Source: a virus | DNA length: 20,175 nucleotides | IMG/VR virus record: IMGVR_UViG_3300032284_000553 | Location: 1 to 20,175 of that record | Direction: 5' to 3' (one strand) | Shown here: one piece after another, positions 11,211 to 17,389 of the stretch | Layout of the letters: each line of letters starts with the position of its first letter | Numbering within the stretch: the stretch's first letter is position 1 | Position numbers and translations under genes: made by a program | The notes under the pieces: generated by a model | The model's input: only the letters and a program-made list of their open reading frames with translations | The model's database searches: none | Told to the model about the DNA's origin: nothing

Positions 11211-11404
11211 TGAAGTTCATGATCGATCATCAGAATTCACTGCAGTACGAGATTGATTATCTAAAGACGCAAATCAGGGAACATGATACCGGCCATATTC
11301 GTACCGCTATCTCTGTTCTAGAGGAGCGTGTAGCCGAGATCCAAAAATATATCGATGACACGTGGGCTATGATGGCCCGAGCGCAAAAGGCGATTCACGG
11401 ATGA
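11210..11404 (+). CDS. Small coiled-coil protein (64 aa)
   Basis: A 64-residue protein, almost all predicted helix with heptad-like spacing (YEIDYLKTQIREHD, ISVLEERVAEIQKYIDD). No membrane segment or signal. It starts inside the stop codon of the membrane protein (TAATG) and its own stop overlaps the next start (ATGA). It may pair with the coiled region of the upstream protein; that is inference. Confidence 0.6.
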   Translation: MKFMIDHQNSLQYEIDYLKTQIREHDTGHIRTAISVLEERVAEIQKYIDDTWAMMARAQKAIHG

Positions 11405-11964
11405 AAGTAAAGATTGGACCATACATTAACTGGATCGGGCCTTACCAGATCGCGTCTGGTATCTTCTTCTGGTTGGAGAGGTATCCGGACGATAAAAAGG
11501 CTGAACGCTGGGACTATCGTCTTCATGAGAAGTTCGGTGATTGGCTTGCTGATACGTGGGTGACTACGTTTTGCAACTGGATCCATGACAAAAATAAGCG
11601 TAATATAAAGATTCGTATCGATCCATGGGATACGTGGTCGATGGATCATACCTTGTCGCTTATCATTCTTCCTATGCTGCAGCAGCTCAAAGTTACTAAC
11701 CATGGATATGGTCGTATCGATGATGAGGACGGCTGCCCTATCGAGAAGGGTGCAGAGACTGATTACTATACTCATGAGAACGATGAGCAGCGTTGGGCTT
11801 GGTTAATGGACGAGCTGATCTGGACATTCAACGAGATTGCAAATGAAAATCCTAATGAACCAGATTGGAAAACATCTTTGCCTGAAGAGCGTGAAGCTTA
11901 TGATAAGCGCATAAGTAATGGCATGAAGCTCTTTGGTAAGTACTATCAATCCCTGTGGGACTAA
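11401..11964 (+). CDS. Conserved phage protein of unknown function (187 aa)
   Basis: It begins MKVKIGPYINWIGPYQIA and contains IDPWDTWSMDHTLSLIILPML (about 77-97), a pattern I recognise from uncharacterised proteins of T4-like and other large phages. The protein is soluble, acidic and rich in Trp and Asp. ATG 11401 is chosen over 11362 because it overlaps the preceding stop as ATGA and restores the conserved MKVKIGPY start. Its stop is four bases before tRNA-Gln. No reaction can be assigned. Confidence 0.7.
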   Translation: MKVKIGPYINWIGPYQIASGIFFWLERYPDDKKAERWDYRLHEKFGDWLADTWVTTFCNWIHDKNKRNIKIRIDPWDTWSMDHTLSLIILPMLQQLKVTNHGYGRIDDEDGCPIEKGAETDYYTHENDEQRWAWLMDELIWTFNEIANENPNEPDWKTSLPEEREAYDKRISNGMKLFGKYYQSLWD

Positions 11965-11968
11965 TTGC

Positions 11969-12044
11969 TCGGGGGTGGCGCAACTGGTGGCGCAGGGGAC
12001 TTTGAATCCCAAGGTTGAAGGTTCGAGTCCTTCTCCCCGAACCA
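11969..12044 (+). tRNA. tRNA-Gln (TTG)
   Basis: Acceptor TCGGGGG/TCCCCGA, loop CTTTGAA (TTG), T-arm GAAGG-TTCGAGT-CCTTC, discriminator A, encoded CCA. Confidence 0.93.
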
Positions 12045-12069
12045 ACTTTGAGATAAAGTGGAAAAAGCT

Positions 12070-12264
12070 ATGACAGAGACTTTAACATTCACATGCAAAG
12101 AACTATACGACCTCTATAAGTGGATTGATGCTATGGATCCAAAGCCACCACTTATTAAGATCTATAGTACGCAAACCGGTATTGGTCCAGCGCTTCGTGC
12201 TGAGATTGATAATGGTGAAGGCGAAGGGATCTATAAGGACTTTACCGACTATGAGAGTTGGTAA
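12070..12264 (+). CDS. Small acidic hypothetical protein (64 aa)
   Basis: A 64-residue soluble acidic protein (TFTCKELYDLYKWID at the N-terminus, ending in FTDYESW). No family is recognised. An in-frame GTG at 12058 would add four residues; ATG 12070 is preferred, although the ribosome-binding site is weak (purine run GGAAAAAG). It lies between tRNA-Gln and tRNA-Val with 25 and 10 bases of spacing. Confidence 0.55.
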   Translation: MTETLTFTCKELYDLYKWIDAMDPKPPLIKIYSTQTGIGPALRAEIDNGEGEGIYKDFTDYESW

Positions 12265-12274
12265 ATAGAGTAAT

Positions 12275-12350
12275 GCCCGGTTAGCTCAGAGGTAGTAGCG
12301 TTTCCTTTACACGGAAAATGTCGGCGGTTCGATCCCGTCACCGGGTACCA
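12275..12350 (+). tRNA. tRNA-Val (TAC)
   Basis: Acceptor GCCCGGT/ACCGGGT, anticodon stem TTTCC/GGAAA with loop TTTACAC (TAC), T-arm with GTTCGAT, discriminator A, encoded CCA. Its last base abuts the stop codon of the minus-strand o-spanin. Confidence 0.93.
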
Positions 12351-12641
12351 TTACTCTTTTTTAGAAGCCTCTGTGGTCTTCTTTGCACCATCCAAGAACT
12401 GATGAATCGAGTTGATGTTCTTCTGACACTGCGTGTTATTTGTGTGCAGTTGAATGAGCAGCTTCGATACCTCAACGTCTGTCAGTGTTTCCGGATTTGG
12501 GAACTTGCGCACGTTAGGGCAATTGAACAAGCTAGCATCTGGCATGATCACAACCTGTTCAGTCTTGGTCAGTACCTGAGGTGGAAGTGCCTTGGCACAA
12601 CCTGCTACGATGAATGGAAGGAGTAGTACTAGCTTCTTCAT
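12351..12641 (-). CDS. Rz1-like: o-spanin, Rz1-like outer-membrane lipoprotein
   Basis: A 96-residue protein with a lipoprotein signal MKKLVLLLPFIVAGC (lipobox ending at Cys15) and a mature region with a Pro-containing stretch after the anchor and two further Cys. Its ATG overlaps the stop of the upstream membrane gene by four bases. A small type II membrane protein followed by an overlapping lipoprotein is the classic two-component spanin arrangement. The spanins fuse inner and outer membranes as the last step of lysis. It is on the opposite strand to nearly everything else in the window and converges on tRNA-Val with no spacing. Confidence 0.85.
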   Translation of the reverse strand: MKKLVLLLPFIVAGCAKALPPQVLTKTEQVVIMPDASLFNCPNVRKFPNPETLTDVEVSKLLIQLHTNNTQCQKNINSIHQFLDGAKKTTEASKKE

Positions 12642-12985
12642 TTCGGTGCATCCTTTAGCTTGGTCACTGTCATCTTCAATACCTCAGAGGCAGGACGATC
12701 TAGCTTCTTTGTCTCTGCTGCAGACAGATAATCATCTGCCGCTTTCATCTTAGCTTCGAAAGCTTCTTTCTCATCCTTGTTCTTCTTGATAATCTCTTCT
12801 TGAGAAGCTTGGATGGCTTCCATCTTAGCTTTAAACTCTTGCTGGTCCTTGATGGCCTGCTCGATTTGTTTTTGATTGTACTCGAGTAGGGCCTCACGTT
12901 CGATGCTTGAACGCCAACCGACATAGGCTGCGGTGAGTGCTCCAAAGAACAGCAATCCACCGATGATGATAATATACAGGCGCAT
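12638..12985 (-). CDS. Rz-like: i-spanin, Rz-like inner-membrane protein
   Basis: A 115-residue protein with an N-terminal transmembrane anchor (about 3-22, starting LYIIIIGGLLFFGAL) and a long charged coiled coil in the periplasm (EAFEAKMKAADDYLSAAETK and preceding repeats). This is the i-spanin topology. The start at 12985 is preferred to 12997 because GGAGG precedes it at a proper distance on the minus strand. A minus-strand late promoter box (13008-13015) lies 23 bases upstream, as expected for a lysis gene. The endolysin lies 1.1 kb away on the plus strand. Confidence 0.85.
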   Translation of the reverse strand: MRLYIIIIGGLLFFGALTAAYVGWRSSIEREALLEYNQKQIEQAIKDQQEFKAKMEAIQASQEEIIKKNKDEKEAFEAKMKAADDYLSAAETKKLDRPASEVLKMTVTKLKDAPK

Positions 12986-13007
12986 GATAACCTCCATGTT
13001 CTAAGCC

Positions 13008-13015
13008 TATTTATA
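13008..13015 (-). promoter_or_regulatory. T4-type late promoter box, minus strand
   Basis: Reads TATAAATA on the minus strand and shares four bases with the plus-strand box at 13012-13019, giving the symmetric element TATTTATAAATA. It drives the spanin pair. Confidence 0.65.
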
Positions 13016-13019
13016 AATA
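13012..13019 (+). promoter_or_regulatory. T4-type late promoter box, plus strand
   Basis: Exact TATAAATA, with a start point expected near 13026, just before the AGGAGG ribosome-binding site of the gene at 13040. Confidence 0.65.
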
Positions 13020-13039
13020 TGATGTACCAGGAGGTCACT

Positions 13040-13267
13040 ATGATTAGACAGGTTCCACTAGTAGGTAATATGCAGATTGTCCCACAGGAGATTGTCGAAT
13101 ACTGTGCTGCACAGATTCCTGATGATGGGGAGAATACCTTTAAAGAATTCTTGAAGGTTGCTAAGCAACTGAAGTATGCAGGGTTGACACCGGTTTTCTT
13201 GTGCTCAGATGATCTGAGGGATCTATACGTAACATCACACGAAAAACTGCAAAAAAAGTTTCACTGA
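13040..13267 (+). CDS. Small hypothetical protein (75 aa)
   Basis: A 75-residue soluble protein (MIRQVPLVGNMQIVPQEIVEY..., FKEFLKVAKQLKYAGLTPVFLCSDDLRDLYVTSHEKL). No family recognised; the middle looks helical. ATG 13040 is chosen over 13019 because AGGAGG (13029-13034) precedes it by five bases and because the earlier ATG overlaps the late promoter. It is divergent from the spanins and shares their palindromic late promoter, so it is probably made late. Confidence 0.65.
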   Translation: MIRQVPLVGNMQIVPQEIVEYCAAQIPDDGENTFKEFLKVAKQLKYAGLTPVFLCSDDLRDLYVTSHEKLQKKFH

Positions 13268-13270
13268 CCA

Positions 13271-13299
13271 TGTAAGTTTTGTGCATGAGCACATATATA
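13271..13299 (+). promoter_or_regulatory. Possible promoter for hsp20 (TGTAAG-N17-TATATA)
   Basis: TGTAAG (13271-13276) and TATATA (13294-13299) with a 17-base spacer resemble the other TGTAC-type promoters but are weaker. A start near 13305 would place both hairpins of the hsp20 leader in the 5' UTR. Confidence 0.4.
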
Positions 13300-13304
13300 G
13301 GATT

Positions 13305-13356
13305 GTGGGATGCCATAAGGGTCCCATGATACACAAACTAACTCGCTTAACAGGAG
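13305..13356 (+). promoter_or_regulatory. ROSE-like RNA thermometer in the hsp20 5' UTR
   Basis: Hairpin I pairs TGGGA (13306-13310) with TCCCA (13322-13326), with an inner CC/GG step. Hairpin II pairs TCGCT (13343-13347) with AGGA (13352-13355) of the Shine-Dalgarno sequence across the loop TAAC, leaving G13345 unpaired. U(U/C)GCU facing AGGA with an unpaired G is the defining motif of ROSE elements, which control small heat-shock genes in rhizobia and other proteobacteria. The stem is short, and only two hairpins are seen. Confidence 0.55.
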
Positions 13357-13362
13357 ATAGAA

Positions 13363-13869
13363 ATGACTAATTGGCCTACATATAAGTTCGATCACACGTT
13401 CGCAGACTTCAACAAGTTTGACAAGTACTTCGTCGGAGCCGACAAGTTCTTCGATCGTCTCAAGGAGACAAGTGATCTGATTGCTAACACTGCTGCTGTA
13501 ACCTATCCGCCATTCAACCTCAAGAAGACTGATGAGAACGTCTACGTCCTTGAGATGGCTGTTGCAGGTTTTGCAAAGCATGACATCGAGCTTACACTCG
13601 AGGACAACAAGCTGAAGATTGCTGGTAAGGTAGAAGCTGACGATGAGAAGACTGATGAGTACCTGCACAAGGGTATCTCTGCTCGTCCCTTCCAGCGTTC
13701 ATTCGTTCTGAATGATAATGTCGTTGTCAACAACGCACAATATATTAATGGATTGCTGAAGATCTGGCTTGAGCACATTATCCCTGAGGATAAGAAGCCT
13801 AAGAAGATCAACATTGAGGATACAGACACTCTTGCTCCTAAGGGCAAGAAGCAGTTCCTCGCAGAGTAA
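13363..13869 (+). CDS. hsp20: Small heat-shock protein, Hsp20/alpha-crystallin (IbpA-like)
   Basis: A 168-residue protein with a short N-terminal arm containing F-D and F-x-x-F motifs typical of IbpA-like proteins, then an alpha-crystallin domain from YPPFNLKK (about 48) through EMAVAGFAKHDIELTLEDN, YLHKGISARPFQRSFVL and NGLLKIWLEHIIPE. In place of the canonical I-x-I tail is IEDTD/INI. Family members hold unfolding proteins in a refoldable state. Several T4-like cyanophages also carry Hsp20, and here the nearest style is IbpA/HspA of proteobacteria. The AGGAG ribosome-binding site sits in a ROSE-like leader. A strong intrinsic terminator follows. Confidence 0.9.
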   Translation: MTNWPTYKFDHTFADFNKFDKYFVGADKFFDRLKETSDLIANTAAVTYPPFNLKKTDENVYVLEMAVAGFAKHDIELTLEDNKLKIAGKVEADDEKTDEYLHKGISARPFQRSFVLNDNVVVNNAQYINGLLKIWLEHIIPEDKKPKKINIEDTDTLAPKGKKQFLAE

Positions 13870-13875
13870 TTCCCC

Positions 13876-13897
13876 GCCAATAGATACGTCGATTGGC
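13876..13897 (+). repeat. Hairpin in the hsp20 3' UTR
   Basis: GCCAAT (13876-13881) pairs with ATTGGC (13892-13897) immediately ahead of the terminator hairpin; it may protect the mRNA 3' end. Confidence 0.5.
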
Positions 13898-13899
13898 CC

Positions 13900-13925
13900 C
13901 TCCCGGCTCCGGCCGGGAGCTTTTT
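13900..13925 (+). terminator. Intrinsic terminator after hsp20
   Basis: CTCCCGGC (13900-13907) and GCCGGGAG (13912-13919) form a perfect 8-bp GC-rich stem with loop TCCG, followed by CTTTTT. It is the only textbook rho-independent terminator seen in the window, which fits hsp20 being a separately regulated, captured unit. Confidence 0.92.
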
Positions 13926-13942
13926 ATTTAAGGAATAAGAAA

Positions 13943-14122
13943 ATGACACAACTATTATCAACTTTCAGCAATTGGCTGAAGGATACATCGTACTATTACA
14001 ATACAATTTACGAACTATCTAGATTGACAGATAGAGAGCTACAGGATATTGGGCTTACACGTAATGAGATCGTTCATGTTGCGAGCGAGCAATATGTAAG
14101 GCGCGTGATAAATAATTCGTGA
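13943..14122 (+). CDS. DUF1127 (YjiS-like) small protein (59 aa)
   Basis: A 59-residue protein with the DUF1127 signature near the centre: ELSRLTDRELQDIGLTRNEI, matching the family pattern L-x-x-L-x-D-x-x-L-x-DIGL-x-R. DUF1127 proteins are abundant in rhizobia and other alphaproteobacteria; some have been linked to small-RNA and phosphate or stress regulation, but their biochemistry is unclear. ATG 13943 is preceded by AAGGA (13930-13934) at suitable spacing. It directly follows the hsp20 terminator and precedes the endolysin. It was probably acquired from a host genome. Confidence 0.8.
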   Translation: MTQLLSTFSNWLKDTSYYYNTIYELSRLTDRELQDIGLTRNEIVHVASEQYVRRVINNS

Positions 14123-14146
14123 TTCACAATAACTTATGGAGTGCAT

Positions 14147-14761
14147 ATGTCTATTACTAAAGAACAACTCTCATCATTCTTCGAAGATACAGATAATGGT
14201 GTGATTGAGGCTTTTATCGATCCTCTCAATAAGACATTTGAGAAGTTTGAAATCAATAATCCAAATCGTATTGCTATGTTCCTCGCTCAGGTTGGTCATG
14301 AGTCTGGCGGTCTTACTAAGACTCAAGAGAATCTGAACTATAAGCCAGAGCGTCTAGCACAGATCTTTCCGAAGTATTTCCGTAATGTTGATCCGCATGA
14401 CTATGCACACAATCCTGAAAAGATTGCTAATCGTGTATATGCTGATCGCATGGGTAATGGTGACGAAGAGTCTGGTGATGGTTACAAGTTCCGTGGTCGT
14501 GGGCTGATTCAGCTTACCGGCCGTGACAACTATGAATCATTTGCTGAGGATATGGGTATGGATCTAGACGCAGCAGTTGCTTATCTAGGTACACCTGAAG
14601 GTGCAGCTATGTCTGCAGGTTGGTTCTGGGATCAGCACGATCTTAACGAGCTGGCTGATGCCGGTGACGTCACACGATGCACTAAGAAGATCAATGGTGG
14701 TACCATCGGTCTTGAAGAGCGCACTGAGCTCTTCGAAGAGGCAAAGACAATTTTTGCCTGA
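14147..14761 (+). CDS. Endolysin, glycoside hydrolase family 19 (chitinase-like)
   Basis: A 204-residue protein with the GH19 lysozyme-like fold: QVGHESGG with catalytic Glu52, ENLNY, then YKFRGRGLIQLTGRDNY and CTKKINGGTIGLEER at the C-terminus. Phage GH19 proteins act as endolysins that cut the glycan of peptidoglycan. There is no signal peptide, so a holin is needed for export. ATG 14147 is chosen because GGAG (14138-14141) is five bases upstream; the GTG at 14141 overlaps that site. It works with the spanins at 12351-12985. Its stop is followed directly by the left arm of the polymerase inverted repeat. Confidence 0.88.
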   Translation: MSITKEQLSSFFEDTDNGVIEAFIDPLNKTFEKFEINNPNRIAMFLAQVGHESGGLTKTQENLNYKPERLAQIFPKYFRNVDPHDYAHNPEKIANRVYADRMGNGDEESGDGYKFRGRGLIQLTGRDNYESFAEDMGMDLDAAVAYLGTPEGAAMSAGWFWDQHDLNELADAGDVTRCTKKINGGTIGLEERTELFEEAKTIFA

Positions 14762-14764
14762 TTC

Positions 14765-14840
14765 TAGAACCGAGTCATTTACTTTTACGTGAAATTATTG
14801 TATAATGTATCTACAATGGAGGTCAGATGACTCGGTTCTA
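14765..14840 (+). promoter_or_regulatory. 14-bp inverted repeat spanning the polymerase promoter and start codon
   Basis: TAGAACCGAGTCAT (14765-14778) is the perfect reverse complement of ATGACTCGGTTCTA (14827-14840), which is the start codon and first four codons of the polymerase gene. The 48-base loop holds the TATAAT box and the Shine-Dalgarno sequence. Read-through RNA from the endolysin gene would pair the start codon; RNA from the internal promoter (start near 14813) cannot. Confidence 0.8.
14778..14806 (+). promoter_or_regulatory. Sigma70-like promoter TTTACT-N17-TATAAT for the polymerase gene
   Basis: TTTACT (14778-14783) and TATAAT (14801-14806) with a 17-base spacer; the start point would be about 14813, 14 bases before the ATG, with GGAGG at 14818-14822. 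Confidence 0.7.
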
Positions 14841-17334
14841 CACACACGTCTATATGCGCGGCAACAAGATCTATGTCCGTGGCTATCAGAATGGCAAGCC
14901 CTTCAAGGAAGAGGAGCACTACCAGCCATATCTGTTCGAGTACGTTCCTAATCAGAATTCTAAGTACAAGTCACTCGATGGTCGTCCTGTCCGTCGACGT
15001 GACTTTCGTAGTATCAAGGAAGCACGCGACTATGTGAAGTCGATGGAGGGTGTGTCCAACAAGCAGATGTTTGGCTTGACACACTATCAGTACACGTACC
15101 TCAATGATGAGTTCTCAGGTGAGGTTGAGTACGATCCATCCGTCATCTCTGTAGTCAGCATCGATATTGAGACGCCGACCGATCAAGGCTTTCCTGATCC
15201 TGAAGCTGCTGATGTTCCTGTCAGCAATATCACGATCAGCAAGAACGGCAAGATCGTTGTGTTCGGTTGTGAGTACTACAAGGTCAAGGAACCTAACGTC
15301 TACTACTTCCTCTGTAAGGACGAGGAAGAGATGCTGCATAAGTTCCTGATGGTGTGGAATGATGAAGACTGGGCACCCGATGTTCTGACTGGTTGGAACA
15401 TTGATGGGTTCGACATACCGTATCTGTTCAATCGTATCACTAAGGTCCTCGGTGAGAATGAGGCACGCAAGCTGTCACCATGGCGTATGGTCGAAGCTCG
15501 CGAGGTAAAGATGAAGACTGGCGAGACAAAGATCATCTACGATCTTGTCGGCATTGCTGTGCTTGACTACCTCGAGCTGTATAAGAAGTTCTCGTTCACC
15601 AATCAGGAGAGCTACAAGCTTGATCATATCGCCAACATCGTCCTTGGTGAGAACAAGCTTGACTACTCTGAGTTCAACTCACTGTATGAGTTCTACAAGA
15701 AGGACTATGAGCGATTTGTCGACTACAACATCCACGATACTGTTCTAGTTGAGCGTCTTGAGGATAAGCTTGGCATGATCAAGCAGGTGTTCGCCCTTGC
15801 CTATGATGCTAAGGTGAACTTCAATGACGTATTGACGACCACACGTCCGTGGGATGTTATCATCCACAACTACCTGATGAATCAGAATATCGTTGTGCCA
15901 TTCTTCACTCCATCAAAGGAGGACTTCACTCTTGTCGGTGGTTACGTCAAGGAAGTACAGACTGGTATGCATAAGTGGGTTGTGTCATTCGACTTGAACT
16001 CACTCTATCCTCATCTCATCATGCAGTACAACATCTCTCCTGAGACGTTTGTACGCCGTCAGCGTAATGTGCCATCGATCGATAACATCATCAAGGGGAT
16101 GTATCGTGCACCAGATGGTGACGAGGCTGTAGCGGCTAATGGTTGTACGTACACCAAGGAGAAGCAGGGATTCCTTGCAGCTCTGATGGAGAAGATGTAT
16201 GATGATCGTGTGATCTACAAGAACATGATGCTTGATGCGAAGAAGCGTTATGAGCAGACGAAGAGCAAGGAGGATGAGAAGCTAATCTCACGCTATCATA
16301 ACCTCCAGCTCGCCAAGAAGATCCAATTGAACTCAGCTTACGGTGCTCTCGGCAATCGTTACTTCCGTTGGTTCTCATTCGATAACGCCGAGGCCATCAC
16401 GACATCCGGCCAGCTCTCTATTCGTTGGATCGAGAGCCGTATGAACGAGTACATGAACAAGATCTGTAAGACGAAGGGTGTTGACTATGTCATCGCATCT
16501 GATACAGACTCTATCTACGTCACGTTCAAGAACCTGATTCCTGTAGGTGCTGATGAGCTTGAGTCTGTTAAGCTTATCGATGAGTTCTGTGAGACTAAGA
16601 TCCAATCATACATCAACAGCTGCTACGATGAGTTGGCTGGTATGATGAACGCCTATCAGCAGAAGATGCAGATGAAGCGTGAGACGATCGCCAACAAGGC
16701 GATCTGGAAAGAAAAGAAGATGTACATCCTCAACGCTTGGAACATCGAGGGTGTGCAGTTCGACAAGCCTAAGCTCAAGATGTCCGGTATCGAAGCTGTT
16801 CGTTCATCCACTCCTAAGAAGTGCCGTGATGCTATTAAGACTGCTCTTGAAGTCTTGATGAATCAGACTGAGCCTGAGTTCCAGAAGTTTATCGCTGACT
16901 TCAAACTCAAGTTCATGGAGATGCCGTTCGAGGAGGTTGCCTTCCCGCGTGGTGTTCGCCTGATGGGATATAAGACATCGCCTACCGGTGGTTCGTACAA
17001 GTTTGAGTATAAGCTTGGTGATAAGTCGCTACCTATCCAGGTTCGTGGTGCACTAGTCTACAATGACATGATCAAGCGTATGGGGCTAGAGAAGAAGTAT
17101 GACATGATCAAGGAGGGTGACAAGATCAAGTTTGCGTATCTGACATCACCTAATCCACTACGATCAAATGTCGTAGCAGCTCCGGATGTGTTGCCACCTG
17201 AGTTTAAGCTGGACATGTATATCGACCGTGATATGCAGTTCGAGAAGACATTCCTCGATCCACTCAAGTCCATTACCGAAGTTATCGGATGGCAGATCGA
17301 GAAGAAGGCAACACTACAATCTTTCTTCTACTGA
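14827..17334 (+). CDS. 43: Family B DNA polymerase (T4 gp43-like)
   Basis: An 835-residue replicative polymerase, slightly shorter than T4 gp43 (898). The 3'-5' exonuclease motifs are intact: Exo I SIDIET with Asp113/Glu115, Exo II NIDGFD with Asn191/Asp196, Exo III YNIHD with Tyr300/Asp304. The polymerase motifs are intact too: A as DLNSLYP with Asp389, B as KIQLNSAYG with Lys498/Tyr505, C as SDTDS with Asp559/Asp561. It copies the phage genome with proofreading. GGAGG precedes the ATG by only four bases. Its first 14 bases form the right arm of the inverted repeat at 14765-14840. T4 gp43 represses its own mRNA by binding a leader hairpin; the element here is different in layout. Confidence 0.97.
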   Translation: MTRFYTHVYMRGNKIYVRGYQNGKPFKEEEHYQPYLFEYVPNQNSKYKSLDGRPVRRRDFRSIKEARDYVKSMEGVSNKQMFGLTHYQYTYLNDEFSGEVEYDPSVISVVSIDIETPTDQGFPDPEAADVPVSNITISKNGKIVVFGCEYYKVKEPNVYYFLCKDEEEMLHKFLMVWNDEDWAPDVLTGWNIDGFDIPYLFNRITKVLGENEARKLSPWRMVEAREVKMKTGETKIIYDLVGIAVLDYLELYKKFSFTNQESYKLDHIANIVLGENKLDYSEFNSLYEFYKKDYERFVDYNIHDTVLVERLEDKLGMIKQVFALAYDAKVNFNDVLTTTRPWDVIIHNYLMNQNIVVPFFTPSKEDFTLVGGYVKEVQTGMHKWVVSFDLNSLYPHLIMQYNISPETFVRRQRNVPSIDNIIKGMYRAPDGDEAVAANGCTYTKEKQGFLAALMEKMYDDRVIYKNMMLDAKKRYEQTKSKEDEKLISRYHNLQLAKKIQLNSAYGALGNRYFRWFSFDNAEAITTSGQLSIRWIESRMNEYMNKICKTKGVDYVIASDTDSIYVTFKNLIPVGADELESVKLIDEFCETKIQSYINSCYDELAGMMNAYQQKMQMKRETIANKAIWKEKKMYILNAWNIEGVQFDKPKLKMSGIEAVRSSTPKKCRDAIKTALEVLMNQTEPEFQKFIADFKLKFMEMPFEEVAFPRGVRLMGYKTSPTGGSYKFEYKLGDKSLPIQVRGALVYNDMIKRMGLEKKYDMIKEGDKIKFAYLTSPNPLRSNVVAAPDVLPPEFKLDMYIDRDMQFEKTFLDPLKSITEVIGWQIEKKATLQSFFY

Positions 17335-17363
17335 TGTACAAGCATGCACACTCGTGTTATAAT
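17335..17363 (+). promoter_or_regulatory. Sigma70-like promoter TGTACA-N17-TATAAT for uvsX
   Basis: TGTACA (17335-17340), 17-base spacer, TATAAT (17358-17363), starting immediately after the polymerase stop codon. Hexamers and spacing are identical to the promoter at 6555-6583. Confidence 0.8.
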
Positions 17364-17389
17364 AACTGAAGTAACCAAAAGGAGACTAC

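Noticed and set aside
12318-12626. Plus-strand open frame of 102 codons starting in tRNA-Val
   Set aside because: It is the shadow of the o-spanin gene; it begins inside a tRNA and has no start signal.
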